NCBI RefSeq assembly: GCF_026151205.1
Contig: NC_087076.1
Coordinates: 12,635,675 to 12,699,674 of the forward strand
Length of the DNA stretch: 64,000 nucleotides
Source: Bolinopsis microptera
Lineage: Eukaryota > Ctenophora > Tentaculata > Lobata > Bolinopsidae
Reading direction: 5' to 3'
Part shown: piece after piece, positions 22,186-33,565 of the stretch
Numbering within the stretch: position 1 is the stretch's first letter
How the letters are laid out: each line of letters starts with the position of its first letter
Notes under the pieces: generated by a model
What the model was told of the DNA's origin: nothing
What the model saw: the letters and a program-made list of their open reading frames with translations, nothing else
Databases searched by the model: none
Translations under genes and position numbers: made by a program

Positions 22186-22998
22186 ATGAGACAGGTAAGA
22201 TTGCCAAACACATCTCGTGGCAGATTTTAAAGTAATGTACTTTACAATTTACTTATACCAAGTTTGCAAAATTGGTCTGCAAAGGGTTACAAAACAAGAG
22301 ATTTCCATTATAAAAAAGGTGCTTTCAAGCTCTGAATGAGGTACGTGGTAAAGTACAACGTGGTAGTGCCAATGGAATTCAAAACAGGGACCGTTTGGTA
22401 ATACACACCTGTATACCTGTCTGTAGGTGTTGTTAGATATAGTTATGGGTAAACTGAAGCTTTACACACTTATACAGCAGCAGAAGTTTTAGCGACGGAA
22501 ATGTGTAATATGATTCGATGCAGCTGCTCATTGTTATAAAGTTATAAATAGATTAATTCAAATATAATGTGGAGCTTCCAGATGTTGCCGACCTTCAGTT
22601 TTTAACGATGCTGCTTATTTCAGATCCGGGCGAAGATATTTACAGATGCTGATACTATGAACACTAAGATATCAGTCAACGTAATTAATCAGAAAAGGGC
22701 AAATTATGATTGAAAGCATTTGCTGCTTTCCTTGTTTATTCCAGACAAAGAGTTTAATATTAGCTAAATTATGACATTGCTGAATAAGGAGTTAGGCGTG
22801 TTCCAGTACAAACACTATCCATCTGTGGGCGTGTAAATAAATTAGTAGCATATCTGAATCGTTATGTCATCAATATCAGTATAAGTATTACATGCAATAT
22901 TTCTTCAATATAACTGAACTGAAAGTTTATATTTTCAGTGTATCGTCAAATATATACAGAAAAAGTCAAGGAGTAAGAGAATGATCATAGCTGAAGAG
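22186..22998 (+). CDS. 5' end of a multi-exon gene with very small exons, unrecognised
   Basis: Three phase-0 pieces line up. Exon 1 ends ATG AGA CAG|gtaaga (22186-22194). Exon 2 is 22624-22680, between 'tgcttatttcag' and 'gtaatt', and encodes IRAKIFTDADTMNTKISVN. Exon 3 is 22939-22998, between 'tatattttcag' and 'gtatga', and encodes CIVKYIQKKSRSKRMIIAEE. No stop appears in the joined frame of 42 codons. The 5' region before the ATG is CpG-rich (about 22060-22110) and carries a short upstream frame from ATG 22109. The next intron would contain the 1.56-kb element at 23097-24656. I found no further exons and no family. Confidence 0.45.
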
Positions 22999-23096
22999 GT
23001 ATGAATATAGAGGACATAATTTGGAACGGATATCAAAATGAACGCTTTTATGTAATTTTATCGGGCATTATTTTAACGGACATTATTTTAACGGAT

Positions 23097-24656
23097 ACGG
23101 GTATTTGCCTCACAGAATGGCCAAAAAAAAGGAAGGTCTCTCAAAGTCACAAAACACACTTTATTCCAGTTTTTATCTCATAAGAAGCTAAGTTGACACT
23201 CATATTTTTCTTCCCGGGGGTTCATTTAATCTCATAACCATTTTTTCTTTGAGAAAAATTGGCCGGAAAATCTTCCTCGAAAAAAAACATGCCTCACAGA
23301 ATGGCCAAATCTGAATTTCTATAATTTTGTTGATGGAGATACTTTTTAAATTTCTATCACCACACGTTCTTAGAAAACCTATTAAGGAATGGGGTAATAA
23401 CCTAAAACTCCCGAAAAAACTGAGCTGTGAAAAATTATTTCACAAAAAAGAAAAAATGCCTGACAAAATGGCAAAAAAAAAAGAAAACGAGAAAATTTTA
23501 TTTTTCTAAAACCTTTGGCTCTTGTTTCAGGCATGCTGCTGGTATTAATATGCCTTGTTAACACCCCCATATAGGTGAAATTTCTTAGAACTGAATAAAA
23601 AGGGCATAATTTCCTACACCAAAAATGGCCATTTTGTGTGGCGTTGTTCATATTCCCTGATTTCATGATTTATAACCTTCATTCGGCTGTAAAAACACTC
23701 CATCTCGGGTGTTATTGTATAATAAATAGCTAAAGAGTATTATACCCAACATTGACCGGCGAACTGATAGCTACTTCAGAAGCAATGAAACTACAATCTT
23801 CTAGATAAAATGAGTCATAGTACTTTCAGCCGGAGCCATCATAAGTGACATAAATCTAAAAGATAGTATGGTTAGTTTCTAAATATAAACTCAAACTCTG
23901 AAAAGGAAACTGCCGTGAAATATGAAACATCAATAAAAGGACCAATTATTTAAAAAAAATAATTTATGGAAAGCCCCTCAGGCAAAATAAAAATCAATTA
24001 TGCAATAAAGGAATCATAAATAGCTTGTGAATACTTTAGACTTATGGTTTCATTGAATAAAAGGAGTTTTAAATTTTGGCCATTTTGTGAGGCATATTTT
24101 GGCCATTTTGTGAGGCGTTTAGCCATTTTAACATTTTGTTTCTTCCTAAATTGAACAATGTTCGTTTTGTTTGATGAATACTATTCTTTAAACATCTTCT
24201 GTCATACTGGTGCCAGAAGTTCTCACCAAAATGCAAACTTAGTTCAAAAATTTGAAAACAAATTTTGTGAGGCATATTTTGGCCATTTTGTGAGGCGTGT
24301 AGCCATTTTAGCATTTTTTTCTTCCTATATTGAACAATGTTCGTTTTTTTTGATGAATACTATTCTTTGAACATCTTCTGTCATACTGGTGCCAGAAGTT
24401 CTCACCAAAATGTAAACTTAGTTCAAAAATTAGAAAACAAATTTTTCAGTGCTCAAAATTTCTACATAAACAGTCATATTTATGCCAGAAAATGTGGTCC
24501 TAGTTAATGATTTCACCACAGGAAGTGTTGCCAGAAGACTTTTGTTTCATATGGTATCCACAAAACCTACCAGTCTTTTATAAAAAATTAGTTACAAAAA
24601 CATTTACAAATTTGGCCATTCTGTGAGGCTAGCCATTCTGTGAGGCATTTACCCGT
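23097..24656. mobile_element. 1.56-kb inverted-repeat element with GCCTCACAGAATGGCC ends
   Basis: The left end acgggtatttgcctcacaga is mirrored on the right by tctgtgaggcatttacccgt. The core 'gcctcacagaatggcc' and close variants (tgacaaaatggc, ttttgtgaggc) recur in both orientations inside. A ~180-bp block is duplicated directly (about 24088-24267 and 24269-24448), including 'catcttctgtcatactggtg'. No target duplication is clear. Short ORFs inside are not protein-like. Confidence 0.75.
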
Positions 24657-25402
24657 AATCTGTTATTTCCATCTTAACATGATTATGGATTGCGTCTACT
24701 GTATTTTTGGCGTTAAGCATCCTAAATGATGATACTTTCTTGATGTTTAAATGTCTTTTACGAACGTCTATAAATTTCCTCGGAGAAGTTCGTAGTACGA
24801 AATATATACTACCAACAAGAGGATTTTTTAAACAAAAGAATTTAGAGTCGATTTAGAGCCATGTTGCCTGGCACCTGTCTATTTTGGAGAATTCTCAGAA
24901 TTGTCCTGTAATTGTTTCCAATAAATCCGATTATATACATGATCCCAGTCTATACACGACGTTTCCCGCGGATTTCCAAGAGCATATAATGATATTCAAC
25001 TAATGTTTAAATATTATATGAATTATTCATTAAATTCAGGTGATCTACTCACCATTTGTCATAATTAGTTACACGCAAACTGTCAACAAACATCTATGTA
25101 CAAACATTTGCAAGGCGGTGGAATACTAAGGGTTCACCTCACTTGTGCAGTGGATATAAGAAGAGTAGATATTACTGGCAGGAAATCATTCCAGTTATTG
25201 CTGATACTGCCGCCACCCTGATGCTTTCACCCGGCCCCTTCCACTTTAGTTGTATGTTCCCCACACAGCTAGTCCACTGTTGACTTTATCCCGTGGTGCT
25301 ATTTGCCCAGGGGAGATGCGCATCCTGACTTGTGCTCTTCCCCTAGTTATTTTTTGGTAAGAAACACCTGCAAGAAAAATGAAAGACGTCACATTCATCA
25401 TT
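24657..25402. other. no gene recognised
   Basis: No splice-bordered frame continuing the upstream exon chain was found here. Confidence 0.4.
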
Positions 25403-26079
25403 ATTCACTGGGGGGGGGTCCAACCCGATCATTTCCGATCATTCCGATCCCGATTTTGGCCTCATCAACCCTCATATCGGAAAAATCGGGAAAATTTAAA
25501 TCTTCCCTCTGAGGTTTCTAGGCGATATAGGTAGCTATTTCTGTACTTAAATATGACAAGAAATCGATTGGTGGTGGTCCCAGAACCCCAAAATGGTATC
25601 TTGTTCCAAACAAGAATCGTTTCGTCCGAAAAACAACACAATGTCGTATCAACTCTTGTTTGACAGAAACATCCACCCCGGTCCACAATTGAAAGAGGTA
25701 CGGTTGGTAATAACAATCGTAACAAATAGCGAACGCTTTAGTAACTTTTGATTTGAATTGTCTCCACAATTTGTAACAGGCTATCTGCAGAAATGGGTAG
25801 CACGGTTAATGACTATGGTCCTTTCTCAAACTTCCAATCCTCAGTTAGATACAAAGAATAGTCTACACAATTTTCAATAACATTAAAAGGGATGAAAATC
25901 ACTTTATTTATCAAAATCTTTATTTATCATGTAACAACTTTTCCATAGTACTGGAGAGTAAAACTCTGTTAAACAAACAAATTCTCGGGCACATTTTGAG
26001 TCAGTAACAGTAACATGTCAATATGTTACAGACTCAAATGCGTTTAAAAACATTTTAGTAACAATAAATTGTGTAAACT

Positions 26080-27872
26080 GATGAGGAGGAGGAGGAGGAC
26101 TGAGGAGAAGGAGGACTGGGGGAGGACTGAGGAGCAGGAGGGTGACTTAGGAGTAGGAGGAGAAGGAGGAGAAGGAGGAAAAGGATGAGAGGGAGGAGGA
26201 GGACTGAGGAGGAGGAGGAGGACTTAGGAGTAGGAGGAGAAGAAGGAGAAGGAGGACTGGCGAGGAGGAGGACTGACGAGGAGGAGAAGGACTGCGGAGG
26301 AGGAGGAGGACTGAGGAGAAGGAGGAGGAGGAGGACTGACGAGTAGGAGGAAGAGGAGGACTGAGGAGGAACAAGATGAGGACTGAAGAGGATGAGGAGG
26401 ATGAGAAGGAGGACTGGGGGAGGACTGAGGAAGAGGAGGACTTGGGGAGGAGGATGAGGACGATGAGACTGATGAGGACGAGGAGGACTGAGGAGGAAGA
26501 CTGAGGAGGATGAGGACGAGGACTAAGGACGAGGACTAGGAGGATGAGGACAAGGGCTAATGAAGAGGAGGAGGACGACTGAGGAGGAGGACTGATTAGG
26601 AGGAGAAGGAAGAGGAAAAGGAGGAGGAGGATGAGGAGGAGAACTGAGGAGGAGGAGGAGGATGAGGAGGATGAGGACTGAGGAGGAATACTGAAGAGGA
26701 CGAGGACTAAGGACGAGGAGGAGGCGGAGGACGACTGAGGAGGAGGAATGATTAGGGGGAGAAGAAAGAGGAGAAGGAGGAGGAGGAGTAGGAGGAGGAG
26801 GAGAAGAAGGAGGATTAGGACTGGGGGAGGACTGAGGAGGAGGATAAGGAGGAGGAGGACTAAGGACGAGGATGAGGACGAGGACGATTATGAGGAGGAC
26901 AGAGGATGAGGACTGATGAGGAGGAGGAGGATGAGAAGGAGGACTGGGGGAGGACTGAGGAAGAGGAGGACTTGGGGAGGAGGATGAGGACGATGAGACT
27001 GATGAGGACGAGGAGGACTGAGGAGGAAGACTGAGGAGGATGAGGACGAGGACTAAGGACGAGGACTAGGAGGATGAGGACAAGGGCTAATGAAGAGGAG
27101 GAGGACGACTGAGGAGGAGGACTGATTAGGAGGAGAAGGAAGAGGAAAAGGAGGAGGAGGATGAGGAGGAGAACTGAGGAGGAGGAGGAGGATGAGGAGG
27201 ATGAGGACTGAGGAGGAATACTGAAGAGGACGAGGACTAAGGACGAGGAGGAGGCGGAGGACGACTGAGGAGGAGGAATGATTAGGGGGAGAAGAAAGAG
27301 GAGAAGGAGGAGGAGGAGTAGGAGGAGGAGGAGAAGAAGGAGGATTAGGACTGGGGGAGGACTGAGGAGGAGGATAAGGAGGAGGAGGACTAAGGACGAG
27401 GATGAGGACGAGGACGATTATGAGGAGGACAGAGGATGAGGACTGATGAGGAGGAGAAGGAGGAGGAGGATGAGGAGGAGGACTGGGGAGGACTCAGGAG
27501 GAAGAGGGTGATGACTGAGGAGGAGGATGACGATTGAGGAGGAGGACTCAGGAGGTGGACTCAGGAGGTGGAGGAGGATGAGAAGGACTCAGGAGGAGGA
27601 GGACGACTATGAGGAGGACTAAGGAGAACTGATGGGGAGGAGAAGGAGGATCAGGAGGAGAAATGAGGATGAGGATGAGGAGGAGAAGGAGAAGGAGAAG
27701 GAGAAGGAGGAGGACTGGGAGTAGGACTGAGGAGGAGAAGGGGATTGAGGAGGAGGGTGAGGAGGACTGAGGAGAAGGACGAGGACGAGGAGTCAGGAAG
27801 AGGACTGAAGAGGACTGAGGAGGAGAAGGACTCAGGAGGAGGAAGACTTAGGAGGAGGAGGAGGAGGACATC
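26080..27872 (+). repeat. 1.8-kb purine-rich GAGGA/GGACT satellite
   Basis: One strand is almost entirely purines with scattered 'ggact' and 'gatgag'. A 530-bp block (about 26391-26920) is repeated in tandem nearly without change at 26921-27455. The complementary strand gives Ser/Leu/Pro-rich ORFs that are artefacts. Such mirror-like purine tracts can form triplex DNA. Confidence 0.95.
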
Positions 27873-27955
27873 TAAATGTTTTGTCTGTTTTTGTCCGCCC
27901 TACTTTTTGTCCGTTTTGAAAATACAGGGTACCGAACGGACACAAAACATGATCC
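27866..27955 (+). repeat. conserved module after satellite (copy 2)
   Basis: 'acatctaaatgttttgtctg', then 'tttttgtccgccctactttt' and 'ggtaccgaacggacacaaaa', ends 'catgatccccc'. It is shared with 48698-48815 and, in part, 14085-14170. Confidence 0.85.
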
Positions 27956-28450
27956 CCCAGCCAAGCATGTGGTACGATACAAATGTACTTGACTATACAT
28001 TTAAGGTGCAGTGTACTAGTGATATTATGGTATGTTTAAAGACCGGACCACAAAATATAACCCTAGTGTTGTACTAATACATAATAACAAGTAACAGGGA
28101 TAAAATTAATGAGCAGAAACAATCGATCTCACGTCAAGAGGCCAAAGCACTCGGGTCTGGGAGTACATGACAACTCCAACTAGTAGTGAGCATACTAGCC
28201 CCTGCAGTGGAAAAACACATAAAACATACTATTGGAATGTCCAATTAGTTCGTTTTCTCATAACAATATAGCATATGTAGGGGTTTTTTATCACTTCCTC
28301 ACTTCTGAGAGGTTTTAGAGATCGATTCTCTAAAATTTCTCAATTTTCCGATTTTTCCGATTTTTCCGATTCCGATTTTGGCCTCATCAACCCTCATATC
28401 GGACATCGGGTTGGACCCCCCCCCCCCCCCCCCCCCCCCCCCCATTCACT

Positions 28451-29250
28451 AACACAACTTTCGTAAAGTAGACGGAACAAAAAACGTAATCGAGTGGAAT
28501 AATTAAAAATAATCAAAAAGTGTTTATGTCAATACAATAAGTTTTATTATAGATCGACACAATCACACACCTTCAAACTTTGTTATTATATGATGGTCAA
28601 TACTGATTTTGGAAAACCAATTATGAATCTTGAAAAAGGTTAATACTAAAACTAAAACGATTTGACAAGACCACTGAAAGAGATCGAGAAAGGAAAAAAA
28701 TGTTATTTATTTGTTCATAATAATTAATAAGAGATTTCTTTTATTGGTTAAATTATTCAAATTGTCTGAGTATGGAGATAGTGGACCTTAACGTCCTGGG
28801 CTTGACCTTCAGTCCGAGGCAAGACTGTGCTTATCAGGGTCACCATGGCTGATAGAAAGGGGGTAGATAGTGACCACCGGAACTGCTGTGCACCTGTGGT
28901 GCAAGTGCTGTAAGATAGGAGACTCACAGCACGCTGGGTGGGTACTCCCTCCAACCAGCCGTGAAAACGGGAAGCGAGCCAAGAAGTGGTCGGACCATCA
29001 CAGAGACGGTTGGGTTCAACCTTGTGATGGCTGCCTATTATAACATCCGCTCAGGACAGAGCTACAGGTATAATTAACTGGGAGGAACTCTGTTTCCTGT
29101 CAAAGGAATCAACTCAAGATATCTGTCGTTCTCTTGGAGTGGATGAGGACTAGGAGGGTGAGATTAAGGGACAGAACACTGATTATTCCATCAGGTGTGG
29201 GCCTGGGATCATGATAAATCCTGTGATTGAGACGGATATTGAGAGTACTC
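28451..29250. other. no gene confidently recognised
   Basis: Bases about 28780-29030 are richer in G/C, and a minus-strand frame (28757-28954) has no recognisable motif. Confidence 0.3.
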
Positions 29251-29825
29251 AGAGTACTCTAGTAGCAGGGAATAGTTGAGTGTGCACTTCGATGTGTACT
29301 ATTTCTGACAACACAGGGTTGTTTGTTAGGTCATTCTTAACCAAAATCGTGTGGGTGCACAATTTGTTTCGCTAGAGACAACCCTACAGGGCAAATTTTC
29401 TAAATTACCCTCAGTCGCGTATACGAGATTTTCGTATTTCGGCTCCTGAAGGTCATAGAGACTTCAATTTTAGCTTAAAATTACCGCAATGGCCATATTT
29501 ATATACAAGTTATGAAGCAACATAAGGTCTCCAGTGCTTTGTTTTATAGATATTGACAAAAAACTGTTTTTTGGCTCAGCGAACCAAAAATGGCATTGAA
29601 TTTTGGTAACTTCAACTAGGAAGGTCGTAGAGACTTGAATTTTAGCTTAAAATGACTGCAAATATCACATTTATATACAACTTATAAAGCAATATAAGCC
29701 CTTTAATGCTTATTTGTTAAGATATCGACAAAAATCAGTCATTTGGCTACACGCGTGAGGAAAAATACCAAATTGGGCAAATTCTTTGGTCTTTTTTTGA
29801 CAAGTTTTGTGCTCAAGTTATCAAA

Positions 29826-30041
29826 ATGTGCTTTGCAGTTGCAGATCGGGTGTTTTCTTCCAATATGGGTCTCGGTATAAATCCGGAAGCACCCGGTTCA
29901 TGGGTGATAGGGGTTAAAAATCCTGAAATATCAGGCGATGGGCAAGACAATTGTCTGAATTTGGTTATAAAATCACTCTTTGCTCTTTTGGGTTTGCTTT
30001 TTTCCGTTACATCGATCCGATTTCTAAATTCTAACTACTAA
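29826..30041 (+). CDS. short ORF in left fold-back arm
   Basis: The 71-codon frame starts at ATG 29826 (MCFAVADRVFSSNMGLGINP) and has a hydrophobic C terminus (FALLGLLFSVTSIRF). The same protein is encoded in the right arm, where it runs 105 codons because the left arm's extra bases bring an early stop. Both copies being open could reflect recent arm duplication rather than selection. No family recognised. Confidence 0.3.
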   Translation: MCFAVADRVFSSNMGLGINPEAPGSWVIGVKNPEISGDGQDNCLNLVIKSLFALLGLLFSVTSIRFLNSNY

Positions 30042-30751
30042 TCATCCCCCTCTACATCATTCTCTTTTACATCCATGATTTCTATAAGTTCTTAAAGTTA
30101 CATCCGGCATGATGTAAAGTCTATATCAAAGCATTTTAATGTGGTCTTAACAAGTTGCAAGATATTCAAGTTCACTAATAAAACAAAGATTGTAGGTTAT
30201 CCTTCTTTTACATATTGAGTAATTGTGGGCTTTTTGAGGGGGAGGCTATAAAATGGCCAACTATAACTTTAACGTAAACGACCCAATAATAATATTAAAC
30301 GTAGAATGAAACTACTTAACACTTATACAGATTCATGGTATCCTGTTTCAAAACGCTTGCTCCTGATTTTTAGCAACAATATCGACTGACCCCACGACGT
30401 TGTAATATAAAGGTACATCTTAAGTTGCCATCAAATTATTTGCGTTGACATTTTAAACATTTTGAATCGGGGGATCAAAACGTAACTTTTTGATTGCAGA
30501 TAAAAGATGTGGATGCGGATGTTGTACAATGTACATTGTACATTAACGTCATCTTAAATCTATTTTGAATGGAGTATTATACAGTAGTTCAACTATATAA
30601 TTGCATATTCAGTATTCACCTACAAGCATAACTGCTTGGGGTGATAAGGTACATCTTTGAATGATAGTAGGGTCTTTCGGCGACACAGCAATATCACTTT
30701 CATGGTAGTCCCCGGCTTATGACAGGTTCTTACTTACATTCTACACTTCTA

Positions 30752-31160
30752 CTATGCAATTACTAGCCTCTGGACCAACTCCCGATCATCTGTCCATATA
30801 ATGGTGTTTCTGGACAGATAGATGGTGTATGATGCCCTCATGCTAATTTCAGCGATCTTCATGCAGGCCTTTTTCTCTTTAGTGTTAACGTTCAGGTAGT
30901 TCATAAAGGTTTGGAGGCTGCAGTTGTAAATGCCTCGATTTCCAACTTCTACTGTCTGGAGCTTGCAAGCCCATCCGATGGCTTCTATCTCTTCTGTCAG
31001 CTGCTGATATCTCTTCATCTTCTTTTTTAAATCTTGATCAGCAAAGTTCTCCTCATTCAGATGCACTTTCTTCGCTTTATCTGAATAGATCACTACATCT
31101 GGTCTCAGTGGTATTACCCTAATGTAATGTCTAACAATAACGTTTATGAGCGCTAAAATT
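30752..31160 (-). pseudogene. C-terminal endonuclease-like (RLE-type) LINE fragment
   Basis: The minus frame, open from about 31160, reads HYIRVIPLRPDVVIYSDKAK, a spacer, YQQLTEEIEAIGWACKLQTV and EVGNRGIYN, ending SYTIYLSRN and a short tail. 'RPDvv..s....v...E', followed by 'K..rY..L..ei...Gw...l..vEVG.RG', is the pattern of the C-terminal PD-(D/E)XK-like endonuclease region seen after the reverse transcriptase in RLE-type non-LTR retrotransposons and their domesticated relatives. The usual 'iELTvPwE' stretch is replaced by HLNEENFADQD. No RT domain is nearby. Confidence 0.45.
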
Positions 31161-31426
31161 TCGAACTAGCTAACTGCGGACCATATTCGGAGGAGAAATT
31201 TGGGGCAGTTTTTTGCTAGGAAATACTAATTTAATCGAATTGTAACCACAAAAATTACTCCCAATAATATTCTTATGGAAAGTGTGAATAAATATTAAAT
31301 ATTTTAGATAAAACAGGTTTGACTATGAAGTTGCGTCAATAATCATGTAAAGAATAATAGATAACCTACAATCGTCGTTTGGTAAACCAATTTGGTATCT
31401 TTCCTCACATGTGTAGCCAAAATTAC

Positions 31427-31744
31427 TCAATATGTATTAAAAGAAGGATAACCTACAATCTTTGTTTTATTAGTGAACTTGAATATCTTGCAACTTGTTA
31501 AGACCACATTGAAATGCTTTGATATAGACTGATGATTAGTAGTTAGAAATCGGATCGATGTAACGGAAAAAAGCAAACCCAAAAGAGCAAAGAGTGATTT
31601 TATAACCAAATTCAGACAATTGTCTTGCCCATCGCCTGATATTTCAGGATTTTTAACCCCTATCACCCATGAACCGGGTGCTTCCGGATTTATACCGAGA
31701 CCCATATTGGAAGAAAACACCCGATCTGCAACTGCAAAGCACAT
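31427..31744 (-). CDS. short ORF in right fold-back arm
   Basis: It has the same N-terminal ~67 residues as the left-arm ORF, then continues SISKHFNVVLTSCKIFKFTN, to 105 codons. It shows what the arm encoded before the left copy gained its insertion. Confidence 0.3.
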   Translation of the reverse strand: MCFAVADRVFSSNMGLGINPEAPGSWVIGVKNPEISGDGQDNCLNLVIKSLFALLGLLFSVTSIRFLTTNHQSISKHFNVVLTSCKIFKFTNKTKIVGYPSFNTY

Positions 31745-32319
31745 TTTGATAACTTGAGCACAAAACTTGTCAAAAAAAGACCAAAGAATTTGCCCAATTT
31801 GGTATTTTTCCTCACGCGTGTAGCCAAATGACTGATTTTTGTCGATATCTTAACAAATAAGCATTAAAGGGCTTATATTGCTTTATAAGTTGTATATAAA
31901 TGTGATATTTGCAGTCATTTTAAGCTAAAATTCAAGTCTCTACGACCTTCCTAGTTGAAGTTACCAAAATTCAATGCCATTTTTGGTTCGCTGAGCCAAA
32001 AAACAGTTTTTTGTCAATATCTATAAAATAAAGCACTGGAGACCTTATGTTGCTTCATAACTTGTATATAAATATGGCTATTGCGGTCATTTTAAGCTAA
32101 AATTGAAGTCTCTATGACCTTCAGGAGCCGAAATACGAAAATCTCGTATACGCGACTGAGGGTAATTTAGAAAATTTGCCCTGTAGGGTTGTCTCTAGCG
32201 AAACAAATTGTGCACCCACACGATTTTGGTTAAGAATGACCTAACAAACAACCCTGTGTTGTCAGAAATAGTACACATCGAAGTGCACACTCAACTATTC
32301 CCTGCTACTAGAGTAGAGT

Positions 32320-33119
32320 AGTGCAATCTATAATCTAAATATTATTTTAATTATTCATTAAATTCTCACTCAGACTCTGCACCTGCTCCATCGAGTTTGT
32401 AGTGACATTTATCACTCACCTGCACCAAATGTTATGGATCATGTACTGTTAGGAGCAGGTGAGGGTGTGTGATAGCCAGTTTTTTTACTACAAAGATTCT
32501 TCCAATGTTTTCCCTTACAATTTAAAACTTTAAAAGAAGATGAGAAGCAAAACATGTGGTTTTGGTTGGTGCGATAACACCACATGTTTTTTAATTCGAC
32601 CCACCTACCTTGTCGTCACCTGCTAGACGGAGGTTTATAGAAGAAGTAATGGAAAAGAGTCAACAAAAAAAGAGAACAATATTAAAGAGGGGTAGATAAC
32701 ATTTTATCGAGCATTTATTTGATAATAGTCGGTGTTCAGTCATAACCTCATTGAATAATTTCAGACGGAGACTCAAATCATACATCGTGCTTGGGATATA
32801 CGGGATATATAAATATAATACGGGATAGATAATGAATTGATAAACAGAAATTCACCAACCTCACAGATGCTTTCTTAACCGAGTGGGTGAAGACTGAAGA
32901 GCAGCTCACTACCTGTTAAATTTCATATTTATATTTATTTATTTGGTTGTTTATACCCCCAACACAGGTTTAAAAGCTATTTACCGGAAAGGAAGAAAGA
33001 AGAAAGTCCCAATGATATTATAAATAATAATTGTATAAAATAACGAAAAACAATAACACAACAAAACCAAGTCTTTAAATTGTGGTGTCGTCACTTTTTC
33101 TTCGTCTTGGACGGAAGCA
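32320..33119. other. no gene recognised
   Basis: AT-rich, no open frame of note. Confidence 0.4.
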
Positions 33120-33260
33120 ATGTATATTGAAGAAATATTGGGTACGAAGAACGAAAGCTACAGTGAATGGTGTGAGTCATACATAGCTAAGCCCTCTCGT
33201 AAAGTGGTTTTCAAACGTGATTTATCAAGAACATCAATGGCTAAGAACTTCAGGAATTGA
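33120..33260 (+). CDS. 46-codon ORF, unrecognised
   Basis: It starts at ATG 33120 and encodes MYIEEILGTKNESYSEWCES, then YIAKPSRKVVFKRDLSRTS, ending at TGA. Composition is protein-like. It lies ~0.4 kb upstream, on the same strand, of the LINE remnant, so it might belong to the element's 5' part. No homology recognised. Confidence 0.2.
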   Translation: MYIEEILGTKNESYSEWCESYIAKPSRKVVFKRDLSRTSMAKNFRN

Positions 33261-33284
33261 AGGACCTAGAGTAGCTGTTAAGAG

Positions 33285-33368
33285 ATGAAGGTGCAGAAGA
33301 GATAAAAAAGCAGAAGAGATGAAAGCGCAGAAGAGATGAAAGCGCAGAAGAGATGAAAGCGAAGAAGA
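33285..33368 (+). repeat. 17-bp tandem repeat
   Basis: Four to five copies of agaagagatgaaagcgc. Confidence 0.9.
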
Positions 33369-33565
33369 CTTTTCTTTACGTTAAAAATTGTGTGATTAAC
33401 AAAATCATCCACAGGTCGAGGTCGACGAAAGAGTTATCAAAGTGAAAGAACCTATTCTAGGTAAATATTGTCTCAAAATAAATATCTCTCACATTCAACT
33501 CTTTTGTTGAAGCTTCCAATTCTGTAATTTCATCAGTGGATTTCTTAGTGGATAGCTATTTTTAA

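Larger units (their letters stand above)
25410..28443. mobile_element. G-run-ended transposon E4 with satellite interior
   Basis: The left end is 9 Gs + tccaacccgat, then 'ccgattttggcctcatcaac'. The right end is the inverse arrangement, ending atcgggttgga + ~29 Cs. The duplication ATTCACT flanks both ends (25403-25409 and 28444-28450). Both subterminal regions carry 'ggcctcatcaaccctcatat' in the same orientation. The interior is a 1.8-kb purine satellite plus a conserved module. Two overlapping minus-strand ORFs at 25465-25769 look non-coding, so there is no convincing transposase. Confidence 0.9.
29256..32314. mobile_element. 3-kb fold-back element with ~0.9-kb inverted arms
   Basis: The left arm (29256-~30220) and right arm (~31420-32314) are nearly identical reverse complements, starting actctagtagcagggaatag. 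AGAGT flanks both outer ends (29251-29255 and 32315-32319). The left arm has ~75 extra bases (about 30042-30116) absent from the right. Each arm encodes the same short ORF. The spacer holds an unrelated retrotransposon endonuclease-like fragment. Confidence 0.85.

Noticed and set aside
26147-26374. 75-codon Ser/Pro/Leu ORF on the minus strand
   Set aside because: Same cause: complement of the purine satellite in E4.
28960-29035. possible tRNA or SINE head (ggttgggttcaacc resembles a B box)
   Set aside because: No A box at proper spacing and no cloverleaf can be drawn.
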